DNA from: JAGVSR01 sp963742405
Lineage (GTDB): Bacteria; Pseudomonadota; Alphaproteobacteria; Rhizobiales; Hyphomicrobiaceae
Assembly: GCA_963742405.1 (NCBI GenBank)
Contig: CAVUMB010000006.1
Coordinates: 62,001-126,000, forward strand
Direction of reading: 5' to 3'
DNA: 64,000 nucleotides
Shown piece by piece: positions 1 through 7,754 of this stretch. Position numbers and translations under genes: made by a program. The number at the start of each line of letters is the position of its first letter. Positions within the stretch are counted from its first letter, which is position 1. Under the pieces are notes generated by a model. That model was not told the origin of the DNA, did not search any database, and saw only the letters and a program-made list of their open reading frames with translations.

Positions 1-900
1 CCGGATCCAGCCGACAACTGGAAGCCCATGCCTGTTGTTATCACGCGTGCCGAGGGCATGGTGCACGCGCGCGGTATGCGCATGGGCTATGCGCCTCTAC
101 TGGCCCTGCTGGAGCCCGTCCGTGACCGCGGCTTCAAACGCATCGCCGTCATCGGCATCCCATGCCAGGTCTATGCGCTGCGCGCAATCGAAGCGGACCT
201 TGGATTGGACCGGCTGTACGTGATCGGCACGCCCTGTTCCGACAACACCACAACCGAAAACTTCCACACCTTCCTGAATTTGTTGGCCGACGACCCCAGC
301 ACCATCACTTATCTTGAATTTCGGGCGGATTATTACGTCGAGTTACGCTTCACGAATGGCACAAAGAAAGAGATTCCGTTTCTGAAGTTGCCGATCTCAA
401 AACTGCCGCCGGATTTTTTCCCGCTGACTTGCCGCACGTGCGTCGACTACACCAACGTCCTCGCTGACATCACTGTCGGCTACATGGGCGGGGAGGGTCA
501 GCAGTGGCTGGTCGTGCGCAACGAGCGTGGCGAGGAACTGCTCGGTCTTTTGGGCGATGAAGTTCATCTTAGCGAACCCGGCAGCGCCGGCAAACGCAAG
601 AGCGCGGTCGCGGGGTTTCTCGCCAACACCGAACGCGCGGCCGGCGGCCTGCCGTTGCGTTCAATGCCGGATTGGCTGCGCCCGATCGTCGGCTGGCTGA
701 TGCCCAGGATCGGCCCGCGTGGTCTCGAATTCGCTCGTTCACGGCTGGAAATGAAGGCCTGCGAAACGGTGGTGCACTTACGCCGCGCGATGCCGCGTCG
801 TGTGCGCCACATGGTGCCGGCGCACGTCTGGGCCTTGGTCGAACCCTACGGCCTCAAACCCACGGCCGAGGAATTGCCCCGGCCAGGCCGCGAGACCTGA
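1..900 (+). CDS. FrhB-like F420 hydrogenase/dehydrogenase beta-subunit family protein (5' truncated)
   Basis: The frame is open from base 1, so the start codon lies outside the window; 299 residues are visible. A GIPCQ motif (visible residues about 52-56) and a later C-x-x-C segment followed by D-Y-T-N-V-L-A-D-I-T-V-G (about 144-160) match the C-terminal domain of the FrhB/FpoF family, which also includes plant and cyanobacterial chlorophyll reductases. These proteins are flavin/iron-sulfur oxidoreductases that pass electrons between F420 or ferredoxin and a partner. The true electron donor here cannot be told from sequence. The gene stops 8 bases before the next ATG, so the two probably share a transcript. 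Confidence 0.8.
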   Translation, partial: PDPADNWKPMPVVITRAEGMVHARGMRMGYAPLLALLEPVRDRGFKRIAVIGIPCQVYALRAIEADLGLDRLYVIGTPCSDNTTTENFHTFLNLLADDPSTITYLEFRADYYVELRFTNGTKKEIPFLKLPISKLPPDFFPLTCRTCVDYTNVLADITVGYMGGEGQQWLVVRNERGEELLGLLGDEVHLSEPGSAGKRKSAVAGFLANTERAAGGLPLRSMPDWLRPIVGWLMPRIGPRGLEFARSRLEMKACETVVHLRRAMPRRVRHMVPAHVWALVEPYGLKPTAEELPRPGRET

Positions 901-908
901 GGCTGATC

Positions 909-2438
909 ATGCCATTTCGACTTTTGACGCTTTTACTCGCCCTCGTCGGCGCATTTGCCGTGGCGGTGTCGATCTACCAATTGCGCGCTGCGCGAGCCGA
1001 CGTCACCCAGCAGCAGATATCGATTGGCCATATCCCTGCCACGGTCTATCGCGAGCCGGGCGTCCAAAAAGCTCCGGTCGTGGTTATCGCTCACGGCTTC
1101 GCCGGTTCCGAACCACTCATGGTTTCGTTTGCTTACACATTGGCGCGCAACGGCCTGATCGCCGTGACTTTTGACTTCGCCGGCCACGGTCGCAACCCGC
1201 TTCCGATGACTGGCGACATCACCCGCGAAGACGGCGCGACCCGCACTCTTCTCGGCGAAACCGAAGCCGTGCTGGCCTACGCCCGCACGCTCGGTGACGG
1301 CCGCGTTGCATTGCTGGGCCATTCGATGGCATCCGACATCATCGTGCGGGCAGCAGCGTTGCATCCCGACGTGGCCGCGACCGTCGCCGTTTCGATGTTT
1401 TCACCCGCTGTCACGCGGGAAACGCCAAAGAACCTGCTTGTGATTGTCGGCGACTGGGAAGGCTTCTTGAAAACCGAGGCGCTGCGCGTCACTGGTCTTG
1501 TTGCGGCTCCGGAAGTGGCGAGCCCCGGCGTTACATACGGCGATTTTTCTAAAGGAACTGCGCGGCGGGCGACGTTCAGCAGTTACGCGGAACACGTCGG
1601 CGTACTCTACCGACCGGAAAGTCTGTCCGAGGCCCAGCTATGGCTCGACCAGGCATTCGGCGTCTCACGCACCGGCCCGATCGAGATCGCCGAACGCGGC
1701 CGTTGGATCGCGCTGTTGTTTGCCGGCATTGCCCTGCTGGCCAAGCCCCTCACGTCTCTTTTCCCGATGATCGCCGTGCCTCCTGCCGGCGCGGGCCTGC
1801 CATGGCGCAAGCTCTGGCTGCCACTCATCGTCCCGGCTGTCGTCACGCCGCTCATCCTTCGTGTTCTGCCGACGCATTTCCTCCCGGTTCTCGTCGGCGA
1901 CTACTTGGCCTGCCATTTCGGCATGTACGGTCTCGTCACGGTCGCTTGCCTCTTGTGGATGGGTGAACGCGGCCCCTCGCGCCAAGACATCTCGCGGGCT
2001 GCCGGCAAGCTCGGCTTGGCGACCGCCGCCCTTCTTGCGCTGTATGGCTTGGGGGTGGTCTGGCCAATCAATGCTGAATTCACAAATTTCATTCCAACGG
2101 CTGCACGCATTCCACTGATCGTCGCCATGGCTGCCGGTACGGTCGTCTACTTCCTTGCCGACGAATGGCTGACCCGCGGCGAAGGCAGCGCCCGCGGCGC
2201 CTACCTTGCCTCCAAGCTGGCCTTCATCGTATCGCTCGCCATCGCCGTCGCCCTGGATTTCGAGCGCTTGTTCTTCCTCATCATCATCGTGCCCGTGATC
2301 GTGTTGTTCTTTTGGTTTTTCGGTCTGATGAGCGCCTGGGTTTACCGCCGCACCGGCCATCCCTGGGTCGCCGGGTTAGCCAATGCGATCGCCATCGCCT
2401 GGGCTGTCGGAGTCGTCTTTCCGATGGTCGCGGCCTGA
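909..2438 (+). CDS. Alpha/beta hydrolase with C-terminal multi-pass membrane domain
   Basis: The 509-residue product starts with a hydrophobic N-terminal segment. A hydrolase domain follows, with an oxyanion-hole HGFAGS motif (about residue 62) and a nucleophile elbow GHSMAS with Ser at about 139. From about residue 280 the sequence becomes a series of hydrophobic helices, which I read as six to eight membrane segments. The frame is open further upstream (from 672) but that part overlaps the previous gene; ATG at 909, right after that gene's stop, is the sensible start. The substrate is unknown; the architecture suggests a membrane-bound serine hydrolase with its active site outside the cytoplasm. 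Confidence 0.8.
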   Translation: MPFRLLTLLLALVGAFAVAVSIYQLRAARADVTQQQISIGHIPATVYREPGVQKAPVVVIAHGFAGSEPLMVSFAYTLARNGLIAVTFDFAGHGRNPLPMTGDITREDGATRTLLGETEAVLAYARTLGDGRVALLGHSMASDIIVRAAALHPDVAATVAVSMFSPAVTRETPKNLLVIVGDWEGFLKTEALRVTGLVAAPEVASPGVTYGDFSKGTARRATFSSYAEHVGVLYRPESLSEAQLWLDQAFGVSRTGPIEIAERGRWIALLFAGIALLAKPLTSLFPMIAVPPAGAGLPWRKLWLPLIVPAVVTPLILRVLPTHFLPVLVGDYLACHFGMYGLVTVACLLWMGERGPSRQDISRAAGKLGLATAALLALYGLGVVWPINAEFTNFIPTAARIPLIVAMAAGTVVYFLADEWLTRGEGSARGAYLASKLAFIVSLAIAVALDFERLFFLIIIVPVIVLFFWFFGLMSAWVYRRTGHPWVAGLANAIAIAWAVGVVFPMVAA

Positions 2439-2447
2439 TCGACGGGC

Positions 2448-2948
2448 TCAAGTTCCGCGCATGCGGTCGAGCACATTCTGCAGAATGATCGTCGCCGCCA
2501 GCTTGTCGATGACTTCCGCCCGGCGCTTGCGGGTCTGATCGGCTGCAATCAGCATGCGCTCCGCTTCCGCTGTCGTCAGCCGCTCGTCCCACAAAAGGAT
2601 CGGCAGCACCGACAGCTTGTTGAGATTGCGCGCCAGCGCTCGCGTCGATTGCGCGCGCGGACCTTCGCTGCCATCGAGATTGATCGGCAGCCCGAGAACC
2701 AGGCCCACGATCCGGTGTTCGGCGCACAGATCGAGAAGCCGCGCCGCATCCTCTTTGAACTTCACCTTTTTGATCGTCTCAAGCGGTGAGGCGATCCCGC
2801 GATTGACGTCCGAGAGGGCTAGTCCCATCGTCTTCGTCCCGGCATCGATCCCGATCAGGCGCTGCCCTCGCGGCAGCACGGCAAAAAAAGCCGTGACGTC
2901 CTCGAACGTCAAACCATGAACGGTCTTGTCTTGTTGCTCAGCCGTCAC
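2448..2948 (-). CDS. ruvX: YqgF/RuvX family pre-16S rRNA nuclease
   Basis: The product has 166 residues, normal for the family plus a short N-terminal extension. It has the RNase H-like opening R-L-I-G-I-D-A-G-T-K-T-M-G-L-A (about 30-44), the G-L-P-I-N-L-D-G segment and the W-D-E-R-L-T-T motif typical of YqgF. The family trims the 5' end of 16S rRNA precursor; older annotation calls it a Holliday junction resolvase. The start is GTG at 2948. It is convergent with the alpha/beta hydrolase gene and divergent from the metallo-hydrolase at 3038. Confidence 0.92.
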   Translation of the reverse strand: MTAEQQDKTVHGLTFEDVTAFFAVLPRGQRLIGIDAGTKTMGLALSDVNRGIASPLETIKKVKFKEDAARLLDLCAEHRIVGLVLGLPINLDGSEGPRAQSTRALARNLNKLSVLPILLWDERLTTAEAERMLIAADQTRKRRAEVIDKLAATIILQNVLDRMRGT

Positions 2949-3037
2949 GAATGCGCCTGCAGTTGAAAGCTTCTTCCAGCTCTTTATAGAAACCCGTCAT
3001 CGAAGTCTCTGTTGGACCGCCACTCTGGAGAAGCAAC

Positions 3038-3727
3038 ATGAAAATCACTTGGCTTGGCCATTCGGCCTTCCGCATCGAGACCGGGGCCAGCATCGTGCTG
3101 ATCGATCCATTTCTGAAGGGCAATCCGACTTTCGAAAAGTCGGGCCTCGACTGGGATGCGGTGACGGCGGGCGTGACCCACATCATCCTAACCCACGGCC
3201 ATGACGATCACATCGGCGACACCGCCGAGATCTGCAAAAAGCGGGGTTCGACCTTGTTTGCGGTCTATGAGCTGGCGGTGCATCTCGCCAATCACGGCGT
3301 CGAAAAGTATGAACCCATGAATACCGGCGGCACCGTGTGCGCCCCCGATTTCGGCGTGACCTTCGTTGACGCCAAGCACTCCTCCTCCTCGGGTGGGGTG
3401 TATCTCGGCAATCCCTGCGGCGCCGTGCTCGATGCCCGCGAAGGTCATAAGATTCTGCACATGGGAGACACCGAAATCTTCCCTGGCATGGCTCTCATTA
3501 ATGAGATCCACCAGCCCGATATCGGGATCGTGCCGATCGGTGACCGCTTCACCATGGGCGCACGCACCGCGGCGATGGCCTGTCGGAAGTTTTTCAACTT
3601 CAAAACCGTCATCCCCTGTCACTACGGCACCTTCGGCTTGATCGCCCCCAATGCCGACCAGTTCATCGCCGAGATGGCGCCCGATCTCGTGACGGTGCCG
3701 AAGGTTGGTGAGGTCTGGACCGTATAA
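3038..3727 (+). CDS. Metal-dependent hydrolase, UPF0173 (metallo-beta-lactamase fold)
   Basis: The 229-residue protein opens with M-K-I-T-W-L-G-H-S-A-F and carries the metallo-beta-lactamase signature HGHDDH (residues 53-58), which binds two metal ions. Later conserved points are H-M-G-D-T and the C-terminal C-H-Y-G-T-F. This is the single-domain UlaG-like UPF0173 group; the physiological substrate is not known. A GGAG element lies about 8 bases before the ATG. It stands alone, 143 bases ahead of gatC. Confidence 0.9.
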   Translation: MKITWLGHSAFRIETGASIVLIDPFLKGNPTFEKSGLDWDAVTAGVTHIILTHGHDDHIGDTAEICKKRGSTLFAVYELAVHLANHGVEKYEPMNTGGTVCAPDFGVTFVDAKHSSSSGGVYLGNPCGAVLDAREGHKILHMGDTEIFPGMALINEIHQPDIGIVPIGDRFTMGARTAAMACRKFFNFKTVIPCHYGTFGLIAPNADQFIAEMAPDLVTVPKVGEVWTV

Positions 3728-3782
3728 GCAAGGAGAGCGCTCGGATTATCTGCAACCTGGCGCCGCACTGCGGACTGGCCGT

Positions 3783-3824
3783 GGTTGCGCCACCGCCGTA
3801 AAGGGCGTTAAGACAGGCGCAACC
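3783..3824. repeat. Inverted repeat upstream of gatC
   Basis: A perfect 9-bp inverted repeat, GGTTGCGCC (3783-3791) and GGCGCAACC (3816-3824), is separated by 24 bases in the 143-base gap before gatC. No U-tract follows, so it does not look like an intrinsic terminator. It could be a regulatory site or an RNA stem in the gatC leader. Confidence 0.4.
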
Positions 3825-3870
3825 GCGGTGCCTCCGTCAGTCGGAGTGACGCCGTTGTCTGGGGAAATTC

Positions 3871-4158
3871 ATGCAGGTCGATGAAGCAACGGTCCAGCGC
3901 ATTGCCCGCCTCGCGCGGATCAAGGTCACGCCCGAAGAGGCCAAGGCCCTTGAGACCGAATTGTCCGGCATTTTAAACTGGGTCGAACAACTCGACGAGG
4001 TTGACACTTCGGCCGTAGAGCCCATGACGCGCGTCGTCCCGATCGCCCTGCCCAAGCGCAAGGACGAGGTGACCGATGGCGAGATCCCCGATCAAGTGAC
4101 CAAGAACGCACCGCAGACCGAAGACCACTTCTTTGTCGTTCCCAAAGTCATCGAATAG
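3871..4158 (+). CDS. gatC: Asp-tRNA(Asn)/Glu-tRNA(Gln) amidotransferase subunit C
   Basis: The product has 95 residues, the usual GatC length. It starts M-Q-V-D-E-A-T-V-Q-R-I-A-R-L-A-R and shows the family pattern L-x-x-I-L-x-W-V-E-Q-L-D and V-E-P-M near the middle. GatC stabilises the GatA amidase and helps dock GatB; the complex converts Glu-tRNA(Gln) and Asp-tRNA(Asn) to the amidated forms. GGGGA sits about 6 bases before the ATG. Two small genes separate it from gatA, and gatB is not in the window. Confidence 0.95.
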   Translation: MQVDEATVQRIARLARIKVTPEEAKALETELSGILNWVEQLDEVDTSAVEPMTRVVPIALPKRKDEVTDGEIPDQVTKNAPQTEDHFFVVPKVIE

Positions 4159-4181
4159 CGATCACCGGCTCGAGGCCCGCC

Positions 4182-4457
4182 ATGACCAAAATCTTTGCCC
4201 TGCTGGCCGTTTTGCTGATCGCCTCCGGTGTCATCGTCCTTGCCGTGCCGAAGGCCGCGCCACCACAGTCGTCCGATCGGTCGATCGGACCCCAATCCGC
4301 TCCGTCATCGAACTTGGCGGATCAGGCGCGCGAGATCGCCGAAAAGATCAACGCGCCGCTGTCGATCGTGTTTGGCCTCGTCAGCCTTTACTACTCTCGC
4401 CGCACATTTCTCATCAATCGCGAGGCATTGGCTCGCCGCCAGGGAGGTGAAGCATGA
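4182..4457 (+). CDS. Small membrane protein of unknown function
   Basis: The product is 91 residues with a hydrophobic N-terminal segment (about 4-24), a polar Ser/Pro/Gln linker, and a second weakly hydrophobic stretch around I-V-F-G-L-V-S-L-Y-Y. I do not recognise the family. It begins 23 bases after gatC, and its stop overlaps the next start (ATGA), so it is probably translated as part of a gatC-gatA transcript. Confidence 0.6.
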   Translation: MTKIFALLAVLLIASGVIVLAVPKAAPPQSSDRSIGPQSAPSSNLADQAREIAEKINAPLSIVFGLVSLYYSRRTFLINREALARRQGGEA

Positions 4458-4849
4458 CGCGCACGCGAAACATTCTCGTCGCCGTTGTCACGATCAGCGC
4501 CGCAAGCTCTGCTACGGCTGAAGGCAAGCGAGCTGACTTTATCCAGGGCACATTCGCCAAGCCGGGCCTGTGCGATAAGGTTGCAGCTATTGCTGCCGGC
4601 GGTCCGAAGAATATCGACACGGTGACCGAGACCTTCACCGGCGACGGCTTCCGCTCGTGGGAAGGCAACTGCGATTTCGAGACCATCACGGAAAAAGACA
4701 AAGGCCGTTCGTACGAGGCACAGATGCGGTGCATCGAAGGCGCCGAGCAATGGACCGAAACCAACACGTTCGATATCGATCCTTCTGGCCAGACCATCAC
4801 AGTCTGGATTGAAGGCGAGAAGCACGAGTACGTGAAGTGCGGCAGCTAA
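4454..4849 (+). CDS. Small secreted protein of unknown function
   Basis: The 131-residue product has an N-terminal signal peptide (basic start M-T-R-T-R-N, hydrophobic core, likely cleavage after the S-A-T-A-E region near residue 22). The mature part contains three Cys (in G-L-C-D-K, G-N-C-D-F and M-R-C-I) plus a C-terminal K-C-G-S, so up to two disulfides are possible. It overlaps the previous gene by four bases and ends 16 bases before gatA. I recognise no domain. Confidence 0.65.
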   Translation: MTRTRNILVAVVTISAASSATAEGKRADFIQGTFAKPGLCDKVAAIAAGGPKNIDTVTETFTGDGFRSWEGNCDFETITEKDKGRSYEAQMRCIEGAEQWTETNTFDIDPSGQTITVWIEGEKHEYVKCGS

Positions 4850-4865
4850 AAAGGATCAGAGCATT

Positions 4866-6377
4866 TTGACGGACCTGACCACGCTGACGCTGACTGAAGC
4901 CCGCGATGGGTTGCGCAAGAAGGACTTCACGGCGACGGAATTGACGCAGGCCTTTCTGCGCGCCATTGAAGCCAGCAATGAATCGCTCAACGCTTTCGTT
5001 CTGCCGACGCCCGATCATGCGCTCGCGCAAGCCAAAGTCTCCGACGCGCGCCTCGCCAAAGGTGAACCTCGGCCTCTTGAGGGCATATCCCTCGGGCACA
5101 AGGATCTGTTCTGCACCAATGGCGTGCGCACGACCGCGTGCTCCCGGATCCTTGGCAACTTCGTGCCGACCTATAAATCGTCCGTCGGCGCCAATCTTTG
5201 GAACGCCGGTGCAATCATGCTCGGCAAGCTCAACAATGACGAGTTCGCGATGGGCTCATCGAACGAGACGAGCGCGTTCGGTCCTGTTGTGTCGCCTTGG
5301 CGGCGCAAGGGCAAGGACGGCAAGCTGACAGACGCCAAGCTGGTGCCCGGTGGATCGTCTGGCGGGTCGTCCGCCGCCGTCGCTGCCGGTCTTTGTCTTG
5401 GCGCCACCGCCACCGATACCGGCGGGTCCATTCGCCAGCCCGCCGCACTGACCGGCACGGTCGGGATTAAGCCGACCTATGGCCGCTGTTCGCGTTGGGG
5501 CATCGTCGCTTTCGCCTCGTCGCTGGATCAGGCCGGCCCCATTGCGAAAACGGTCGAAGACGCGGCCCTGATGCTCGGCGCCATGGCCGGCTACGATCCC
5601 AAGGATTCCACGTGCGTCGACGCGCCCGTTCCCGATTACGCGGCTCAGATGCGCCAAGGCGTGAAGGGACTGCGCGTCGGCGTTCCCAAGGAATATCGCG
5701 TCGAGGGCATGTCGAAGGAGATCGAAGCGCTCTGGCAGCAGGGCATCGCATGGCTCAAGGCCGCCGGCGCGACGATCCACGAGATTTCCCTGCCGCACAC
5801 CAAATATGCTTTGCCGGCGTATTACATCGTTGCCCCTGCTGAGGCTTCCTCCAATCTCGCCCGCTACGACGGTGTTCGCTACGGCCTTCGCGTGCCGGGC
5901 AAAGATATCATCGACATGTATTGCGAAACGCGCGCGGCCGGCTTTGGCAAGGAAGTTCGTCGCCGCGTTCTGATCGGCACGTACGTGCTCTCGGCCGGTT
6001 ACTATGACGCCTATTATCTCAAGGCGCAGAAGGTGCGCACGCTCATCAAGCGCGACTTCGATGAAGCCTGGAACACGGTTGACGTGGTGCTGACACCCAC
6101 AACGCCGTCACCTGCGTTTGCCTTCGGTGAGAAGTCGGGTGATCCTCTCGCTATGTATCTTGAGGACATCTTCACGGTGACGGTCAACATGGCAGGACTT
6201 CCGGGCATGTCGGTTCCAGCGGGCCTATCGTCTGAAGGCACGCCGCTCGGCCTGCAGTTCATCGGCAAACCCTTCGATGAAGGCACGCTGTTCCGCGCCG
6301 GCAAGATCATCGAGGATGCGGCCGGGCGTTTCAACGCGCCGGACAAGTGGTGGCTCGCCGCATCGAAGGGACGCTGA
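4866..6377 (+). CDS. gatA: Asp-tRNA(Asn)/Glu-tRNA(Gln) amidotransferase subunit A
   Basis: The 503-residue protein carries the amidase signature: catalytic Lys in G-H-K-D-L-F, the glycine/serine-rich block G-G-S-S-G-G-S-S-A-A-V-A-A-G, and the cis-Ser/nucleophile Ser in D-T-G-G-S-I-R-Q-P-A. This Ser-cisSer-Lys triad hydrolyses glutamine to supply ammonia for tRNA amidation. The start is TTG at 4866 with AAAAGGA about 11 bases upstream; no ATG fits better. The start of the chorismate mutase follows its stop by two bases. Confidence 0.96.
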   Translation: MTDLTTLTLTEARDGLRKKDFTATELTQAFLRAIEASNESLNAFVLPTPDHALAQAKVSDARLAKGEPRPLEGISLGHKDLFCTNGVRTTACSRILGNFVPTYKSSVGANLWNAGAIMLGKLNNDEFAMGSSNETSAFGPVVSPWRRKGKDGKLTDAKLVPGGSSGGSSAAVAAGLCLGATATDTGGSIRQPAALTGTVGIKPTYGRCSRWGIVAFASSLDQAGPIAKTVEDAALMLGAMAGYDPKDSTCVDAPVPDYAAQMRQGVKGLRVGVPKEYRVEGMSKEIEALWQQGIAWLKAAGATIHEISLPHTKYALPAYYIVAPAEASSNLARYDGVRYGLRVPGKDIIDMYCETRAAGFGKEVRRRVLIGTYVLSAGYYDAYYLKAQKVRTLIKRDFDEAWNTVDVVLTPTTPSPAFAFGEKSGDPLAMYLEDIFTVTVNMAGLPGMSVPAGLSSEGTPLGLQFIGKPFDEGTLFRAGKIIEDAAGRFNAPDKWWLAASKGR

Positions 6378-6379
6378 CG

Positions 6380-6709
6380 ATGGATCCAAAACGTCCTTGG
6401 GAATGCGCCGACATGAGCCACGTCCGCGACGAGATCGACCGGATCGACGTCGAACTGGTCAATCTCATTGCCGAACGCTTCGGCTACGTCGATCGGGCTT
6501 GGCAATTGAAACTAAAATCCGCGGAGGGCGCTGTCGTCCCGTGGCGCATTCAGCAGGTCATCGACAAAGTCCGCCATCAGGCCGCCGAAAAGGGCGTCTC
6601 ACCGGATCTGTGTGAAGCGCTGTGGCGGCAGATGATCGGTTGGTTCATCCAATACGAAGAAGAAAACCTGCGCAAGCAGACCGAAAGCAACGGAGGCAAG
6701 GGCGCGTGA
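6380..6709 (+). CDS. Chorismate mutase, AroQ/PchB class
   Basis: The 109-residue all-helical product has the AroQ pattern: R-D-E-I-D-R-I-D-V-E-L-V-N-L-I-A-E-R-F in helix 1, a Lys at the end of that helix (W-Q-L-K-L-K), then a central helix with R and Q contacts and a C-terminal W-x-x-x-I-x-W-F-I-Q-Y-E-E helix. It should convert chorismate to prephenate; a PchB-like isochorismate lyase is the alternative. ATG at 6380 is chosen because it sits two bases after the gatA stop; the longer frame from 6347 would overlap gatA. Confidence 0.85.
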   Translation: MDPKRPWECADMSHVRDEIDRIDVELVNLIAERFGYVDRAWQLKLKSAEGAVVPWRIQQVIDKVRHQAAEKGVSPDLCEALWRQMIGWFIQYEEENLRKQTESNGGKGA

Positions 6710-7005
6710 TCGACATCAACCCGTTCGATCCGCAGACCGTGGTCCTCATGGGCGCCCTCAATCCGGTGACAATCATCGTTGCATTCTATCTCGGCCGCAA
6801 CGCCGACCAGTGGCAGAAAATTCCGATCGCCGCATTCGCTGGAGCGCTGGCCGGATTCATACTCTACTGGCTCGCAGCCACGATCGGCATCCTCAGCGTC
6901 CACGCGCTTGGCGGCGAGGCCGGCATGTTGCTGATCGGTTTTGTGTCGGGATTGATTTGGGCAGTGATTGGCTATCGGTTGTACCCGGCAAAGCCTGCCG
7001 CTTGA
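6706..7005 (+). CDS. Small three-helix membrane protein
   Basis: The 99-residue product has three hydrophobic segments (about 12-30, 42-62, 72-92). The start is GTG at 6706, which overlaps the chorismate mutase stop (GTGA) and follows a GGAGG element at 6692-6696, so it is probably translationally coupled. No recognised domain. It ends the run that began at gatC and converges on the glutathione peroxidase gene. Confidence 0.65.
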   Translation: MIDINPFDPQTVVLMGALNPVTIIVAFYLGRNADQWQKIPIAAFAGALAGFILYWLAATIGILSVHALGGEAGMLLIGFVSGLIWAVIGYRLYPAKPAA

Positions 7006-7009
7006 TCCG

Positions 7010-7597
7010 TCAGTTCGTGGCCGGCTCAGCCTTGGCCAGTTCTTCTTCGACGGCGGTGACGACTTCGGTCGAGTCAGGTGCAAAACCGGAATAAAACGAA
7101 TGCACCACGCGCCCGTCCCGTCCAACGAGATACTTATGGAAGTTCCAGCCTGGCGCCGATTTTGGTCCAAGCACGGAGACAGCCCATTTGTAGAACGGGT
7201 GCGCTCCCGGGCCGGTGACCTGAACTTTTTCCGTTAGCGGGAATGTAATCCCGAAGGCCCCCTCGCAGAAATCCTTGATCTGTGTTGCCGTCCCCGGCTC
7301 CTGGCCGCCGAAGTCATTCGACGGCACGCCGATAACGACCAACCCCTTGCTCTCGTATTTGTCGTACAGGGCCTGTAACCCCTTGTATTGCTGAGTGAAC
7401 CCGCAGAATGACGCCGTGTTCACGACGAGCACGGCCTTGCCCCTGAACTGCGACAGCGACATGGGCTTGCCGTCGATGGTGCTGAAAGAGAAATCGTACG
7501 CGCTGCCCTGCTGGTCAGCCTCAGTTGCCGCAACGGCCGCGGCGGTGGTGGCGAGAAGGGTCATGGAAAATGCCTTGAGAGCTAGCGAGCGCAGCAT
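7010..7597 (-). CDS. Glutathione peroxidase (exported)
   Basis: The product has an N-terminal signal-like sequence followed by the thioredoxin-fold glutathione peroxidase domain. Catalytic Cys lies in N-T-A-S-F-C-G-F-T-Q-Q-Y, with the G-V-P-S-N-D-F-G-G-Q-E-P block (catalytic Gln) and W-N-F-H-K-Y (catalytic Trp) as usual. It is the Cys form, not selenocysteine, and likely reduces peroxides with thioredoxin or glutathione in the periplasm. I place the start at ATG 7597, which has GGGAAGG about 8 bases upstream; the upstream ATG at 7630 lacks a clear ribosome site. Confidence 0.9.
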   Translation of the reverse strand: MLRSLALKAFSMTLLATTAAAVAATEADQQGSAYDFSFSTIDGKPMSLSQFRGKAVLVVNTASFCGFTQQYKGLQALYDKYESKGLVVIGVPSNDFGGQEPGTATQIKDFCEGAFGITFPLTEKVQVTGPGAHPFYKWAVSVLGPKSAPGWNFHKYLVGRDGRVVHSFYSGFAPDSTEVVTAVEEELAKAEPATN

Positions 7598-7697
7598 CGG
7601 ATGAGCCTTCCCTGGAGGTTTCCTATTCATACGCCGCAGGCGCCCGGGGAGATCAAGTCATCCTCCGCAGCGCGGCCGCCGGCTCCCCGCTTTTACC

Positions 7698-7739
7698 GCG
7701 CCGTGCGGCCGGCTCCGCGTCAGCGGAGTCGCACGGCGC
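7698..7739. repeat. Long two-stage hairpin in the gap between two minus-strand genes
   Basis: A 10-bp perfect stem (GCGCCGTGCG at 7698-7707 with CGCACGGCGC at 7730-7739) encloses a 6-bp stem CTCCGC/GCGGAG (7713-7718, 7723-7728) with a four-base loop. Neither strand has a U-run directly after it, so it is not a standard intrinsic terminator. It could protect the 3' end of the glucosaminidase-like transcript or belong to a dispersed repeat family. Confidence 0.5.
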
Positions 7740-7754
7740 CACTAAAAAGAAAAT

